64,000 nt of DNA from an uncultured Helicobacter sp. (GCA_944326445.1 CALVDZ010000008.1:1-64000), one strand, 5' to 3'; counted from the stretch's first letter, positions 45,387 through 55,727 are shown. The notes: generated from the sequence alone by a model not told the origin. Numbers and translations: made by a program.

Positions 45387-47828
45387 CTACTTGCTTTGGC
45401 GTTTAATCCGCAGGGAGTTTAGCACCACGATGATAGAGCTAAAGCTCATCGAAAATGCCGCAAAAAGCGGTATGATAAGCCCCGCAAGGGCGATTGGGAT
45501 CGTGAGGGCGTTGTAGGCGATACTAATTGTGATATTTTGCTTGATGGTTGCAAAAGTGATTTTGGCTAAGTCTAGGGCATTTTGCACGCCCTGCAAGCTA
45601 TCATTTAGGATCACTACATCACTGCTTAAAATCGCTATATCGCTTCCCGCACCCATTGATATGGCGATATCGCTCTTGCTGAGTGCTAGCGCGTCGTTTA
45701 TCCCATCGCCCACCATTACTACGATCTTATTTTGGGCTTTGAGATTGTCGATAAACGTGCCTTTATCTAGCGGCGAAAAACCCGCGTGATACTCGCTAAT
45801 CCCGAGATCTTGGGCGCATTTGCGCACGCTTACTTCCCTATCGCCACTTAGCAAAACTGCCTCCATACTCCGAGCGCGCGCATAGCCCACTAGCTCCCTC
45901 GCATAGGGCTTAGGCGCATCTTCTAGCTCAAAGAGCGCGAGCAGCTCCCCGCCTTTAGCGAAGCCAAACACCATACCATCCCCTAGCTCTAGCGGGGGGA
46001 TTGCCACGCCTTGCTCTTGCAAAAACACCAAGCTCCCGCCAAGCACACGCTCGCCTAAGCTTAGTGCGCGCATTCCTCTAGCATCTACCTGCTCATAGGC
46101 TTGCAGTGCCACAAGGCGTGGGCGCAAATACGCATAGTGCGTTTCTACATAGGCGCACACGCTAAGCGAGATGGGGTGCTTGCTAGAATGCGTGAGTGTA
46201 TAAAGGAGCGCGGCACTTTTAGAATCTAGTCTATCGGTATGCACCTTGCACACTTGTGGTTTGCCCAAAGTCAGTGTGCCGGTTTTGTCAAACACGATCA
46301 CTTGCGCTTTGGCAAGCGTCTCTAGGAAGCTCGCTTGGCGGAAAAGTATGTGTTTTTTATAGCCCTGCGCGATCCCCACGATCGTGGCGATGGGCGTGGC
46401 GAGCGCGAGCGCGCAAGGACAGGCGATGATGATGACAGAAATCGCGATAATCATCGCCCCTTCCGCCCCCTTGCCCCCTAGCACATACCAGCCCAGAAAG
46501 CACAACAGCGCGATGGCTAGTATCGTGCGTGAGAAATTTTGCGAGATGGCGTTGGCGAGATTTTGTATATGTGGCTTGTGCGCAAGGCTCTGCTCCACGA
46601 GGTTTAGGAGCTTGCTCATCAGGCTATCATCAAAGCTCTTTGTGGCGCGATAGAGAATCTTATGGGTAAGATTGATAGAGCCAGAGAGCACTTCCTGCCC
46701 AGCATTTGCCTCTAGGGGCATACTCTCGCCGTTAATCGCCTTGGTGTCAAAAAGCCCCTTAGCACTTAGCAAGATTCCATCGACAGCGATTTTCTCGCCC
46801 GGCAGACTCATAATCACATCGCCCACCTGCACTTCTTGGGGTTTTTTGACTTCTAGCTCGCTCTCATCGCCGTTTTTGCAAATCGTGATATTTTGGGGCA
46901 AAAACGCATACAGAGATTCTAAGCTCTCTCCCGCGCTCTTTTTGCTCCGCACCTCTAGGAACTTCCCAATGAGCACAAAGGTGATGATCATACTCACAGA
47001 TTCAAAGTAAGTCTCCCCGCTATGTGTGAGTGCGGCATAGATGGAGTAGGCATAAGTGAGGCTAGAGCCCACGCTCACAAGCATATCCATACCGATAAAG
47101 CCGTTTTTGAGCCCATAATACGCCCCCTTATAAAACACAAAACCCGAGTAAAAAAGCGTGAGTGAGCACAGGAGGAATGAGGCGAGGTTTAGCACATTGC
47201 GCGCATACTCCTCTATACCCAGAAAATACCCGCTATATTGCGCCACCGCGATCCACATAATATTCATCGTGCAAAAGAGCGCGACAATCACGCGCGTGTA
47301 GTATTCTCTAGTTTGTTTTTTGTCAGCATTTTCTTGAATCTGTGGGTCGTAAGCATAGGCGTCATAGCCGATGGAGCGGATGAGCCTGATGATTTGTGAA
47401 AGGTTGATGAGCGCGCTATCCCAAGTGATGTGCAGGCGGTTGTTGGTGTAGTTGATACTCGCGCTTTTTATGCCCTTTTGGGAGTTGAGGACTTGCTCAT
47501 TGAGCCACACGCACGCCGCGCAATGGATATGGGTGAGGATAAGCGCGCAGCTTTTTAGCTTAGGATTAGCAGAATCTAAACGGATATATTTTTGCTCAAA
47601 GCTCGGGGAGTCAAAAAAGCCCAAATCCTCCGAGCTATCCTGCGTGGGCGGAGTGAGTGCCACCTCGCCAAGCTTTTCATAAAAGCTCCCCAAATCCGCC
47701 TTTTGCAGCAGCATATACACGCTCTCGCACCCATTGCAGCAAAAATACAGCTCCTCGCCATTATGTGAGAGCTTTTTGAGCGTGCTCTCCTCATAGGCGA
47801 GCTGGCAGTGGTTACAATGTCTTAGCAC
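45387..47828 (-). CDS. ccoI: Copper-exporting P1B-ATPase, CcoI/FixI type
   Basis: Pumps copper for assembly of cbb3 cytochrome oxidase; polytopic inner-membrane protein. It has an N-terminal CNHCQLAYEE...FCCNGCESVY metal site typical of FixI/CcoI, an HMA domain with HCAAC, eight predicted membrane segments including the CPC motif (IACPCALALATP), DKTGTLT phosphorylation and MVGDGINDALAL hinge. The GTG at 47828 is preferred (AAGGA six bases upstream; about 813 residues); an ATG at 47882 lacks a ribosome site. A longer open frame upstream to 48071 is repeat-derived. Upstream DNA is a composite repeat. Confidence 0.93.
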   Translation of the reverse strand: MLRHCNHCQLAYEESTLKKLSHNGEELYFCCNGCESVYMLLQKADLGSFYEKLGEVALTPPTQDSSEDLGFFDSPSFEQKYIRLDSANPKLKSCALILTHIHCAACVWLNEQVLNSQKGIKSASINYTNNRLHITWDSALINLSQIIRLIRSIGYDAYAYDPQIQENADKKQTREYYTRVIVALFCTMNIMWIAVAQYSGYFLGIEEYARNVLNLASFLLCSLTLFYSGFVFYKGAYYGLKNGFIGMDMLVSVGSSLTYAYSIYAALTHSGETYFESVSMIITFVLIGKFLEVRSKKSAGESLESLYAFLPQNITICKNGDESELEVKKPQEVQVGDVIMSLPGEKIAVDGILLSAKGLFDTKAINGESMPLEANAGQEVLSGSINLTHKILYRATKSFDDSLMSKLLNLVEQSLAHKPHIQNLANAISQNFSRTILAIALLCFLGWYVLGGKGAEGAMIIAISVIIIACPCALALATPIATIVGIAQGYKKHILFRQASFLETLAKAQVIVFDKTGTLTLGKPQVCKVHTDRLDSKSAALLYTLTHSSKHPISLSVCAYVETHYAYLRPRLVALQAYEQVDARGMRALSLGERVLGGSLVFLQEQGVAIPPLELGDGMVFGFAKGGELLALFELEDAPKPYARELVGYARARSMEAVLLSGDREVSVRKCAQDLGISEYHAGFSPLDKGTFIDNLKAQNKIVVMVGDGINDALALSKSDIAISMGAGSDIAILSSDVVILNDSLQGVQNALDLAKITFATIKQNITISIAYNALTIPIALAGLIIPLFAAFSMSFSSIIVVLNSLRIKRQSK

Positions 47829-48071
47829 TAGGTTTCCTTGTAGTGGATTTAGCAATCCTAAAATTCTAGCAAAGCCTTGCATAAGATTGCGTGGGAAGTT
47901 TGGGGATTTTGATAAAAACTTAGAATCGAGCTTATAGACTCTAAAGCCATTACAGAATCTACTCCCATAGAATCCAACCAAACTCACAAAAACAAAATAG
48001 AGAATCTCAAGATTTACAGAATCTAGCCCTATAGATTCTAAAGATTCACAAAAGCAAAATGCAGAATCCAC

Positions 48072-48383
48072 GACTTCAAAAAACTTGTGCGAGGCTTTTT
48101 TGGCGTTGTGGATTCTGTAAGTTTCTTAGAATCTGAAAGGCTAGATTCTAAGCCCACACTAGATTCTGTATTTTCTCTACATTCTGCGCTTGGCTCTGCC
48201 TCGCTTGATGTGGATTGTGTGGGGCTACCAACGCAAACAAAAAATTAGTCATTGCGGTGGTGCTTGTGGAGTTTTTGGCGGGTGCGGGGGTAGGAGCTAC
48301 CTAGAGGGTAGTGACTACTCCCCAAACCCGCCAAATCTCTGCAATGATTACCCAAGGAGCCATTTTCTGGCGCGTAAGGAAAA
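48072..48383. repeat. Composite repeat upstream of ccoI, with family II element copy C
   Basis: Heptamer-rich DNA followed by the shared block at 48165-48240 and family II element C (48237-48367). In C the stem arms are TTGGCGGGT and (A)CCCGCCAA extended by GGGG/CCCC, different from copies A and B but at the same position between the conserved ends. No gene. Confidence 0.8.
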
Positions 48384-49127
48384 CTAAAACCCAAAATACC
48401 TATAACTAACCCCAAAAGAAACGATATGCAGCTCCCTTATGGGATAGCTAAGCGTGTCGTTTGTTGTGTAGAGATTGTAGCGCGCATAGAGGTTTAGCCC
48501 GTGAGTATCGGAGGGCAAAAACGCGAGATACAGAGTGTTTGTGAAGCTAAAATCATAGCCGCGATTGTTTCGCTGATCGAGGTAGCGGCTTGCCTCGCTC
48601 CGTATCCGCACGCGCCCTAATTCAAGCAACAATCCCGCCCTAGCGATAAGATAGGTGTTGCTCACAAGCTCATAGCGCGAGCCGAGAATGGGCAGGGCAT
48701 AGAGCGTGAGTCTATCCCATTTGGTGATGTAGGGTCCAAATCCGATTTCTGCTTGTGGGGAGAAACGCGTCTGGGTATTGAGCGTGGCTTGGTAGCGTCC
48801 ATCGCTGATATTAAAGAGATTAGCACGCGTGCTAAGATCAAACCAAACCACAAAGGGAAACTCCCTCACGCCGACAAAATCATAATGCCATAGCTCAAAG
48901 GCATTGACAAACACATTTTCTCTATCAAACCCGAGCTCTAGGGCTAGCACGCGCGCAGTTTGAAAATGCGCGGTATCTAGCGTCTCCTGCGGGCTTGCAT
49001 TCAGTAGCAACGCGCCCCTTTGCGTGCTTGAGCCCTCAAGCACGAGATTGGCATCGCCCCCATACACAAACGCACCCCAAAGCCCGACAAAGAGCGAGAG
49101 TAGCGATGGGCGCGCTGCTGCAAGCAT
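48384..49127 (-). CDS. Outer-membrane beta-barrel protein, hypothetical
   Basis: 247 residues with a signal peptide (about 1-23) and alternating aromatic/polar beta strands to the end (LNLYARYNLYTT, VSFGVSYRYFGF, terminal Phe), typical of a small porin-like barrel. I cannot name the family. It is 10 bp downstream of prfB on the same strand, a neighbour relationship similar to HP0170/HP0171 as I recall. The ATG has AGGATTTTCTCA upstream. Confidence 0.7.
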   Translation of the reverse strand: MLAAARPSLLSLFVGLWGAFVYGGDANLVLEGSSTQRGALLLNASPQETLDTAHFQTARVLALELGFDRENVFVNAFELWHYDFVGVREFPFVVWFDLSTRANLFNISDGRYQATLNTQTRFSPQAEIGFGPYITKWDRLTLYALPILGSRYELVSNTYLIARAGLLLELGRVRIRSEASRYLDQRNNRGYDFSFTNTLYLAFLPSDTHGLNLYARYNLYTTNDTLSYPIRELHIVSFGVSYRYFGF

Positions 49128-49137
49128 TGAGAAAATC

Positions 49138-50229
49138 CTATCCCCTCTGCACGAGCACGGATTCTATGAGCTTGTCAATATCCCCATCGAGCACGCCGCT
49201 CGTATCACTCGTGGCATACCCACTGCGCAAGTCTTTAACCTGCTGATAGGGTGCAAGCACATAGGAGCGGATCTGATGTCCCCAGCCTATCTCGCTTTTT
49301 TCTTGCGTGGCGATGCCCTCTTGCTGTTTTTGTCGCTCTAGCTCATAGAGCTTGGATTTGAGCATTTTGAGCGCAGTGGCTTTGTTTTTGTGCTGACTTC
49401 TGTCATTTTGGCATTGCACGACAATCCCGCTAGGGAGGTGGGTGATCCTAATGGCAGATTCTGTCTTATTGACATGCTGCCCGCCCGCACCGCTCGCGCG
49501 ATAGGTGTCTATACGCAAATCTTTCTCTTCGATGATGATGTCGATATCATCATCGAGCTCGGGGCTTACCTGCACACTGCTAAAGCTCGTGTGCCGCTTG
49601 GCATTGGCATCAAAGGGCGAGATACGCACGAGCCTATGCACGCCGTTTTCGCCCTTTAGGTAGCCATAGGCATTTTCGCCCTTGATGATAAACGCCACGC
49701 CCTTTATCCCCGCTTCCTCGCCGTCTTGATAGTCTAGTAGCTCGATCTTGTAGCCCCGCCGCTCGGCATAGCGCAGATACATACGATAGAGCATACTCGC
49801 CCAATCTTGGGATTCTGTCCCGCCCGCACCGGGCTGAATCGTAACAATCGCATTAACATTGTCGTTTGGCGCGCTAAGCATTACCTGTATCTCAAGTGCT
49901 GTGATAGTGGATTCTAACTCTGGAGCTTGGGCAAAAAGCTCGGCTAGGGCTGCCTCATCGCTCTCAGATTCTAAAAGCGCAAAAAGCTCCTTGCAGTCTT
50001 TTAGCATTCCCTCTGCTTTACTAAACGCCTCTAGTAGCCGCTCGTTTTTGCGCTTGAGCTTGCCCACTTCCCCCGCCCTCTTAGCATCCTCCCAAAACTT
50101 TGGATTAAGCTCTTGGGCAGCGATTTCCTCTAGCTCGTGGCGCAACTCTTGGGGCTTGATGATTTTAGCGATATTTTCTACCTTGCTACTAAGCTCTTTT
50201 ATAAGCTCACTGTATTGATAACTATCCAT
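49138..50229 (-). CDS. prfB: Peptide chain release factor 2
   Basis: Recognises UAA and UGA and triggers peptide release. 363 residues with the GGQ loop in SGAGGQHVNKTESA (about residue 248) and the stop-recognition domain upstream. The frame is uninterrupted from the ATG: there is no in-frame TGA near codon 25, so the programmed +1 frameshift found in many bacteria is absent. It is the first gene of prfB-OMP. A TATAAT on the minus strand (50269-50274) is a plausible -10. Confidence 0.96.
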   Translation of the reverse strand: MDSYQYSELIKELSSKVENIAKIIKPQELRHELEEIAAQELNPKFWEDAKRAGEVGKLKRKNERLLEAFSKAEGMLKDCKELFALLESESDEAALAELFAQAPELESTITALEIQVMLSAPNDNVNAIVTIQPGAGGTESQDWASMLYRMYLRYAERRGYKIELLDYQDGEEAGIKGVAFIIKGENAYGYLKGENGVHRLVRISPFDANAKRHTSFSSVQVSPELDDDIDIIIEEKDLRIDTYRASGAGGQHVNKTESAIRITHLPSGIVVQCQNDRSQHKNKATALKMLKSKLYELERQKQQEGIATQEKSEIGWGHQIRSYVLAPYQQVKDLRSGYATSDTSGVLDGDIDKLIESVLVQRG

Positions 50230-50268
50230 TTTTAAGATACCTTGTGTGATGAAAATGTGCTGTGTGGC

Positions 50269-50274
50269 ATTATA
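50269..50274 (-). promoter_or_regulatory. Predicted -10 box of prfB
   Basis: TATAAT on the minus strand about 40 bp upstream of the prfB ATG, followed by TGCC. Confidence 0.45.
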
Positions 50275-50371
50275 AAAAAAAAGCTTTTAGAGAATGCTAA
50301 TTTAGGCGCGTTTTATCAAGCACTCTGTATAATCCGCCCCGCTTACAATCACCTACATTACGGAGGCTTTT

Positions 50372-52055
50372 ATGCAGCAAGATTCACTACATAAAGGAGT
50401 AATTAGGGGGGAGCAGTAGAAGAAACCAAAACCCCCACAACCTCACTCCTACCCTAAAATCCCTCACTTTTGCTTTTGTCTGTGTCTATGCGGTGTGTAT
50501 CATCATCTATGCGCGCTACACATTCAATCTCGATGATGTTTGGATGTGGCTTGATATTTTGCACGATAAGCCCATATTTAATGGCTACCAACCACACGCG
50601 GGGCGATTTTTCCCCCTAGCCTCGATAGATCTCAATCTCCTAATGCCCCTCTCGCACTCGCCCTATGCCTTTTTCACGCTCAATGCCCTTATCGTGCTTG
50701 GCAGTGGCATTTTGCTATGGAAAATCCTAGATTGTGTATTCCAAACTTATTGCATACCCAAACGCTATCAGTGGTTTGTGTTGGCGATGTTTGTGGGTTT
50801 GTTTTTGCATCCGGGGTTTGTAACCATTATGGTGGGTATCTGCTATCCGGAGCGATTGAAAAGCTTGTGCCTACTGGCGTTTGTGTATATGAGCCTAAAA
50901 TTTTATCTTAGTCCTCGCGTGCGCTATATGGCACTTGGGATAGTGAGCGCAAACCTCGCAATTTATCTCAAAGAGCCGACATTCCTCGCCATAGGGGTTT
51001 TTGGACTCTTTGGGCTAGTGATGAGTGCTAGAGGCAATGGGGCGCACAAAAAGCGCGCTTTGGTGTATTATGGCTTGCTTGTCTTAAGCGCAGTAGCCTT
51101 TCTCACACTCTATTTGTGGCTTGTCTATCCACAGATTCTCAAATCCTACCAACGCCCTAGCGTGATAAGCGAAGCCTTGCGCGTGCTAAAGGGTTTGGCA
51201 AACTTTAGCCTCAATGATTGCTTTGTCATATGGCTTTTTGGCACATTGGCAGCATATCGCGCCTATAAGCTGCTGTGGCAAAAAGCGCGAGATTCACTCT
51301 TTTTTGACGCCCTGCTTTTTAGCGCGATGGCGTATCTGGGGGCTTTTATCGCGCTGCGATTGTTTGAGCATTACTATCTCATACCCGTGTATATCCTAGG
51401 TGGCGCGAGCGTGGTGTATTATCTCTTTGCCCTAGGATATGCCAAAAAGCTCTTTTTTAAGGTTGTGGCGATTATATGCTGCGCTTTGTTTGCGCTCAAT
51501 GCCCTGCCCACGGGGATTTATACCTTTGTGTGGCTTAAGGGCGAGGGCGTGAGATTCCACCAAAGCCTTGAGTTTATCGCCGCGCAAGCGAGGCAAAATT
51601 CCCATATCACGCTCTATTTTGATGGCAATGGACGCAGCAAAAACTACAACACTTGGTATTGGGGATATTTCGGGCGATATTTGCAGGAGGTGTATCATAT
51701 CTCAAACTTTGATATCAAAACCCACGAGCCAAACCACGATGGAGTGGTGCTCGAGCATAGCGAGACTTCATCGCTTAGCATTTATAGCCAAAGTGCGCCA
51801 AGCACTCCGAGCAAGGGCGATTTTATCATCATCAATAGCTCTTCGCACCATTTTATAGATTCTGCTTATCTCAAAAATATGGCACAAAAATACGATCTCG
51901 TGTATCAAAGCAGCGCCTTCACGCTCCCATATATCACGCCAAAATCGCTTATCAAATACGCCTTTTCTAGTGCCCCACTCATAGGGCAAATCAAGGTTGG
52001 CGATGAAAATATCTTTAGGCTTCCGCAATTTGATTATATCTACCAAGTGCGCTAG
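50372..52055 (+). CDS. Polytopic membrane protein, frameshifted near its start at a G6 run
   Basis: The main open frame (50493-52055) encodes about 520 residues with eight to ten membrane segments in the first 330 residues and a soluble C-terminal domain; the layout resembles GT-C-type glycosyltransferases, but I find no proof. A better start exists upstream: ATG 50372 behind GGAGG. It stops after 14 codons as sequenced, but losing one G from the G6 run (50406-50411), or gaining two, would join it to the main frame, and the added residues complete the first membrane helix (SLTFAFVCVYAVCIIIYARY). So the gene is either off by a short slippage tract or mutated. Confidence 0.7.
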
Positions 52056-52349
52056 AGCCTAGAACATTTAATGCAAGTTTTGCGTGGCAAAACTTGTTAT
52101 CGCTTGTGGGGAATAAATCCCCACTTCGCTCCGCTGCGCGAGCATACACTGCATTTATTGGCAAGATTACAGAATCTTTGGTGTCACCACCTCATTAACG
52201 CCGCTTGGGCTAACACCTTTGCTATAAACCGGGCTAGAGCAAAGCCCTCATTGCCTCCGCTTACGCGTTCATACACGCAATCTAAAGCGAGTTTCTGTGA
52301 TTGTTTGGTGTAGCCGCGTCAGGAGTGCGATGTGGCAATGGAGTAGATT
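52056..52349 (-). repeat. Family I hairpin element between convergent genes, copy 52 kb
   Basis: On the minus strand: GGTTTATAGCAAAGGTGTTAG landmark (about 52211-52230), hairpin 1 GTGGGGA/TCCCCAC (52106-52124), hairpin 2 CAAGTTTTGC/GCAAAACTTG (about 52076-52096), and a second partial copy up to 52278 with GGGC/GCCC arms. Unlike glyS and dld, this copy has a stop codon in the corresponding frame and lies between the membrane protein and uppS 3' ends. Confidence 0.8.
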
Positions 52350-53063
52350 CTATAAACCCCCAAAGCGGCGGTTGCGCTGCGCAAATCGCTGCAAAATCCC
52401 CTCGAGCTCCTTGGTGCCAAAATCAGGCCAAAGCGTGGGGGTAAAAAACAGCTCGGCATACGCGCACTGCCAAAGCAGGAAGTTTGAGAGGCGCATCTCT
52501 CCGCCCGTGCGTATGAGCAGATCCACCGCGCTCACCTCGCGCGTATCGAGAGTGTTTTCGATATTTTTTATAACATAGTCGATAGATTGCTCGCGCTTTA
52601 GGCTCTTAGCCTGCTCAAACACGCCGCGATCATAAAGCGAGAGCACCGATCGCGCGATTTCATTTTTTGCCCCATAGTTTAGGGCGAGAAACTGCGTTAG
52701 CCCCGTGTTGTGCGCGGTGGCGTCCTGCATAGCGCGTATGAGCTTTTGGAGCTTTTTGCTTAGCCCCTCAATATCGCCGATGACGACAAAGCGGATATTG
52801 TTGCGCTGATAGACTTCTAGCTCACTTTGCAAATAATGCTCTAAGAGCTTCATCAAAAATTCCACCTCCTGCTTTGGACGCAGCCAATTCTCGGTAGAAA
52901 ACGCATAAAGCGTGAGGTATTTGATATGTTGCCCGGCGCAATACTGCGTGATCTCACGCACGACTTTTGCGCCCTGTCTGTGCCCAAAGGTGCGGTTTTT
53001 ACCCTTTGCACTCGCCCATCGCCCATTGCCATCCATTATGATGGCCAGATGTTGCAAAATCAT
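52350..53063 (-). CDS. uppS: Undecaprenyl diphosphate synthase
   Basis: Cis-prenyltransferase making the C55 lipid carrier for peptidoglycan and O-antigen. 237 residues with IIMDGNGRWA at the N-terminus, FGHRQGA, YAFSTENWLRP and RTGGEMRLSNFLLWQCAYAELFF near the C-terminus, all conserved. The ATG at 53063 is preceded by a weak site. The downstream end converges on the membrane protein gene across a repeat element. Confidence 0.96.
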   Translation of the reverse strand: MILQHLAIIMDGNGRWASAKGKNRTFGHRQGAKVVREITQYCAGQHIKYLTLYAFSTENWLRPKQEVEFLMKLLEHYLQSELEVYQRNNIRFVVIGDIEGLSKKLQKLIRAMQDATAHNTGLTQFLALNYGAKNEIARSVLSLYDRGVFEQAKSLKREQSIDYVIKNIENTLDTREVSAVDLLIRTGGEMRLSNFLLWQCAYAELFFTPTLWPDFGTKELEGILQRFAQRNRRFGGL

Positions 53064-53220
53064 TTTATTACAAGAGCTGCGCTCTTATTTATCGCTCGCA
53101 GAGAAGCAATCCGCCCTCGCCCCGCAATCGCCAAGCCTTTGTGAGCATACACAATCTGCCTTTGAATCTTTAGGCTTTTAGATTCTGTAATGCTCTTTAT
53201 GGTTGCTAATTCTCCCATTC

Positions 53221-53676
53221 TCACTCCATTTCTCGTAATAATCTAGCCGGATTGCCCGCATAAAATCCGCTTGTTACTATGTCTTTGGTTACCACGCTAC
53301 CCGCGCCGATGACTACATTATCACAGATTGAGACGGGCAAAATCGTGGCGTTTGAGCCGATAGAGACATTATCGCCGATTTTGGTGGCGCGCCATTTGTC
53401 TTTAGAATCTGCCGGAGTCCCCTCGCTAAAAAGATCATTGACAAACATCACACCATGCCCAATAAAGCAATCCCGCCCAATCTCCACAAGCGAGCAGATA
53501 AAGCTATGACTCTGAATCCGCGTGCGCGCCCCCACGCTCACTTCGCTTTGAATCTCACAAAATGGCCCCACAAACACCCCATCGCCCAAACTGCAGCCAT
53601 ACAGATTGCTTGGCGTCATCACCACGACCCTCTCGCCACTTTTTACGCCCACTATTTTGCTCTCTACTAGCTCCAT
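53221..53676 (-). CDS. Hexapeptide-repeat (LbH) acyltransferase
   Basis: 151 residues of left-handed beta-helix repeats (for example IGDNVSIGSNATILPVSICDNVVIGAGSVVTKDI) with the conserved catalytic-type His in FIGHGVMF and the final AGNPARLL. Similar enzymes N-acetylate amino sugars such as UDP-3-amino-glucuronate in LPS or flagellin glycans, or serve as transferases for other acceptors; the substrate is not known. It starts two bases after the methyltransferase stop, so they are co-transcribed, but a functional link is not evident. Confidence 0.85.
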   Translation of the reverse strand: MELVESKIVGVKSGERVVVMTPSNLYGCSLGDGVFVGPFCEIQSEVSVGARTRIQSHSFICSLVEIGRDCFIGHGVMFVNDLFSEGTPADSKDKWRATKIGDNVSIGSNATILPVSICDNVVIGAGSVVTKDIVTSGFYAGNPARLLREME

Positions 53677-53678
53677 AC

Positions 53679-55352
53679 CTAGCCTCGCAAAGCCTCTAGG
53701 GCGTCTTTGACTTCTTTTAGCTGATTAGAGAACGCACAGATTTGCTCAAATCTCTCTTGGCTATGGGATTCAAAGTCTGTGGGGATGATGAGGCTTTTTA
53801 GATTCTGTATATCGATACTTTTGGTGTAGTGCTCATAGAGCGTGCTTAGTGCCTTTTGTCCTTGGTGTGAGTAAAAATAACAATACAATCCGATGGCTTG
53901 CTTAGGGCTCACACAACGCACGATGACAATCCCAGCATTTGCCACCGCGAGTTTGTGCGCGATATTTGGGCTAAAAATCGTAACCTTTGGCGTATTGCCA
54001 CGCAGTGAAAGGCAAATATCATAGGGTTTTAGCGCGTATTTTTGCACCTTGAAGCTATCGCCTAGGGAGCGTTTGGTAAAAAACTCCTCGCTAAAGCCAT
54101 ACTCGCTAAAATCCGCCAAACCCACATCGTAGTAGTCGATACGCGTGTCGCTTTTGCCCCCATACACGCGCTGCCCGCGAAAAATCTCCACGCCTAGTGC
54201 GCTTAAGCTCTTGCCCTCTTTGTGTTGGGTGTCTTTGCGCGTAAGGGGGAGATGGTAGGAGGTTAGGTGCGTATAAGGCATAAGGAAGCAAAAGTCGTTT
54301 TCCTTGCGCGTAAAAAACGCCTCCAAAATCTCATTAAGATTAACAAGGCGATTGTATTTGCCATCTTTTTTCCAAAAACGCTCACCCTTAGCATCGATGT
54401 TTAGAATCTCCTCATTATCGGGCGAGAGCACGAGCACGCAAAAATCGGCGTTTTGGTGGGGGAAGATGTTTTTGGGCAGCTCGATAATCGCCTCGATAAG
54501 CCCCTGCTTATAGAATCTCTGCATAAACTCACTCTCAAGGCTGGATTTTTGCAAAGTCTGTGTGCGCAGGATAAAGACTGCGCGCTTTTTGAGATAATAC
54601 AACGCGTGGATTAAAAACACCCATTCAGCATAAGTCTTAGCAAGGCTATGCAAGCCCTTAAAGCGCTTATCGTCTTTGAGATACTCCACGCCGATATGCG
54701 CGCTAAATGGGGGGTTGCAGATGATTTTGTCAAACTTTTGCTCAAAAAATGGAGCTTTTAGAATGTCATTAATGATGAGGTTATCACAGGCGATGTTTGC
54801 GAGCTTGCAAGTGAGCTTAGCGACTTTGGCAAGGCGCGTATCTAGCTCCTCGCCATAGAGGGTGATGGGCGAGTCTGGCTGCTTAGCGCGCAAAATCTGG
54901 GAAATCATCAAAAACAAGGTGCCAATGCCATAGCAGGGATTATAGATTTTTTCATCGCTCTGTATGTCTAGTAGGCGCACGAGGAGTTCGTTTATCTCTA
55001 GGGGCGTGGAGTAGTAGTAGAGCTTATTGGAAGTCTTTTTTTGGGTAATGATGTGCAAAAATTCTTCGATATTGCCTAGCGTGGTATCGGTGGCTTGGAT
55101 AAGCTTTAGAATCTTTAGGAAGTTGATATTGGGATTGATAGCGATAAAAAGCTCCTGCCCGATGAGATCCTCGATCTTAGCATTGAGGCTTTGGGCGAGG
55201 GGCTTGCGCTTACTACCTAGCGCGATAGATTCACTCAAAATATCGGGGTGGAAATTTTTGATGATAAAAAGCTCGAGCATAATGCTAATAGAATCTAGCA
55301 TATCGACGTGATAGCGTTTGATATACTCAAAACACTGCAGTAGCTTCTCCAC
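53679..55352 (-). CDS. N6-adenine DNA methyltransferase fused to a specificity-like domain
   Basis: 557 residues. An HsdM-like part has SAM motif I YNPCYGIGTLFL (137-148) and catalytic NPPF (213-216). The C-terminal part (from about 385, GVEIFRGQRVYGGK, then ILSLR- and NAGIVIVRC-type segments) resembles a single HsdS target-recognition domain. Type I-like M-S fusions methylate one half-site pattern. No restriction subunit lies nearby, so it is an orphan or its partner is elsewhere. The ATG at 55352 is just downstream of composite repeat DNA. Recognition site unknown. Confidence 0.85.
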   Translation of the reverse strand: MEKLLQCFEYIKRYHVDMLDSISIMLELFIIKNFHPDILSESIALGSKRKPLAQSLNAKIEDLIGQELFIAINPNINFLKILKLIQATDTTLGNIEEFLHIITQKKTSNKLYYYSTPLEINELLVRLLDIQSDEKIYNPCYGIGTLFLMISQILRAKQPDSPITLYGEELDTRLAKVAKLTCKLANIACDNLIINDILKAPFFEQKFDKIICNPPFSAHIGVEYLKDDKRFKGLHSLAKTYAEWVFLIHALYYLKKRAVFILRTQTLQKSSLESEFMQRFYKQGLIEAIIELPKNIFPHQNADFCVLVLSPDNEEILNIDAKGERFWKKDGKYNRLVNLNEILEAFFTRKENDFCFLMPYTHLTSYHLPLTRKDTQHKEGKSLSALGVEIFRGQRVYGGKSDTRIDYYDVGLADFSEYGFSEEFFTKRSLGDSFKVQKYALKPYDICLSLRGNTPKVTIFSPNIAHKLAVANAGIVIVRCVSPKQAIGLYCYFYSHQGQKALSTLYEHYTKSIDIQNLKSLIIPTDFESHSQERFEQICAFSNQLKEVKDALEALRG

Positions 55353-55468
55353 GCGACTCCTTAAATGTGTGTGTTTGTTTTGGGGTTGATTGGGGCGTTA
55401 TTTTAGCATAATTTTGAATGCCTGTTGGCTGGGTTGGGGGTGTAGTCAAAGAAATTTGGCTCTCTCAC

Positions 55469-55600
55469 AGGAAAATGACTCCGCAGACTTGCAATGCGAT
55501 AAGGTTGCGGATTTTTCGGAAGGCACGCTCGGTTTGTTTGCCAACCTTCCAAAAAATCCGTAAAACTTACACGGCCACACCGCAATGACTAATTTTCTAA
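55469..55600 (-). repeat. Family II hairpin element, copy E
   Basis: Minus-strand copy with the ATTAGTCATTGCGGTGTGGC start and a diverged end. The stem ACGGATTTTTTGGAAGG/CCTTCCGAAAAATCCGC is close to copy B, but its inner loop is unrelated. Confidence 0.8.
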
Positions 55601-55727
55601 AGAAACTTCGTTTTGTTGTTAGCGATAGTAACCCCACAGAATCCAACCAAGATTCACAAAAACAAAATCTAGAATCTAGTTTTTCAGAATCTAAACAACT
55701 TCACAGAATCTATCACTTCAAAAAACC

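Noticed and set aside
47829..48071. N-terminal extension of ccoI to 48071
   Set aside because: The extension is translated heptamer repeat (LDSV-type peptides) with no ribosome site; the GTG at 47828 has one.
49138..50229. Programmed frameshift in prfB
   Set aside because: No in-frame TGA near codon 25; the gene is continuous from the ATG.
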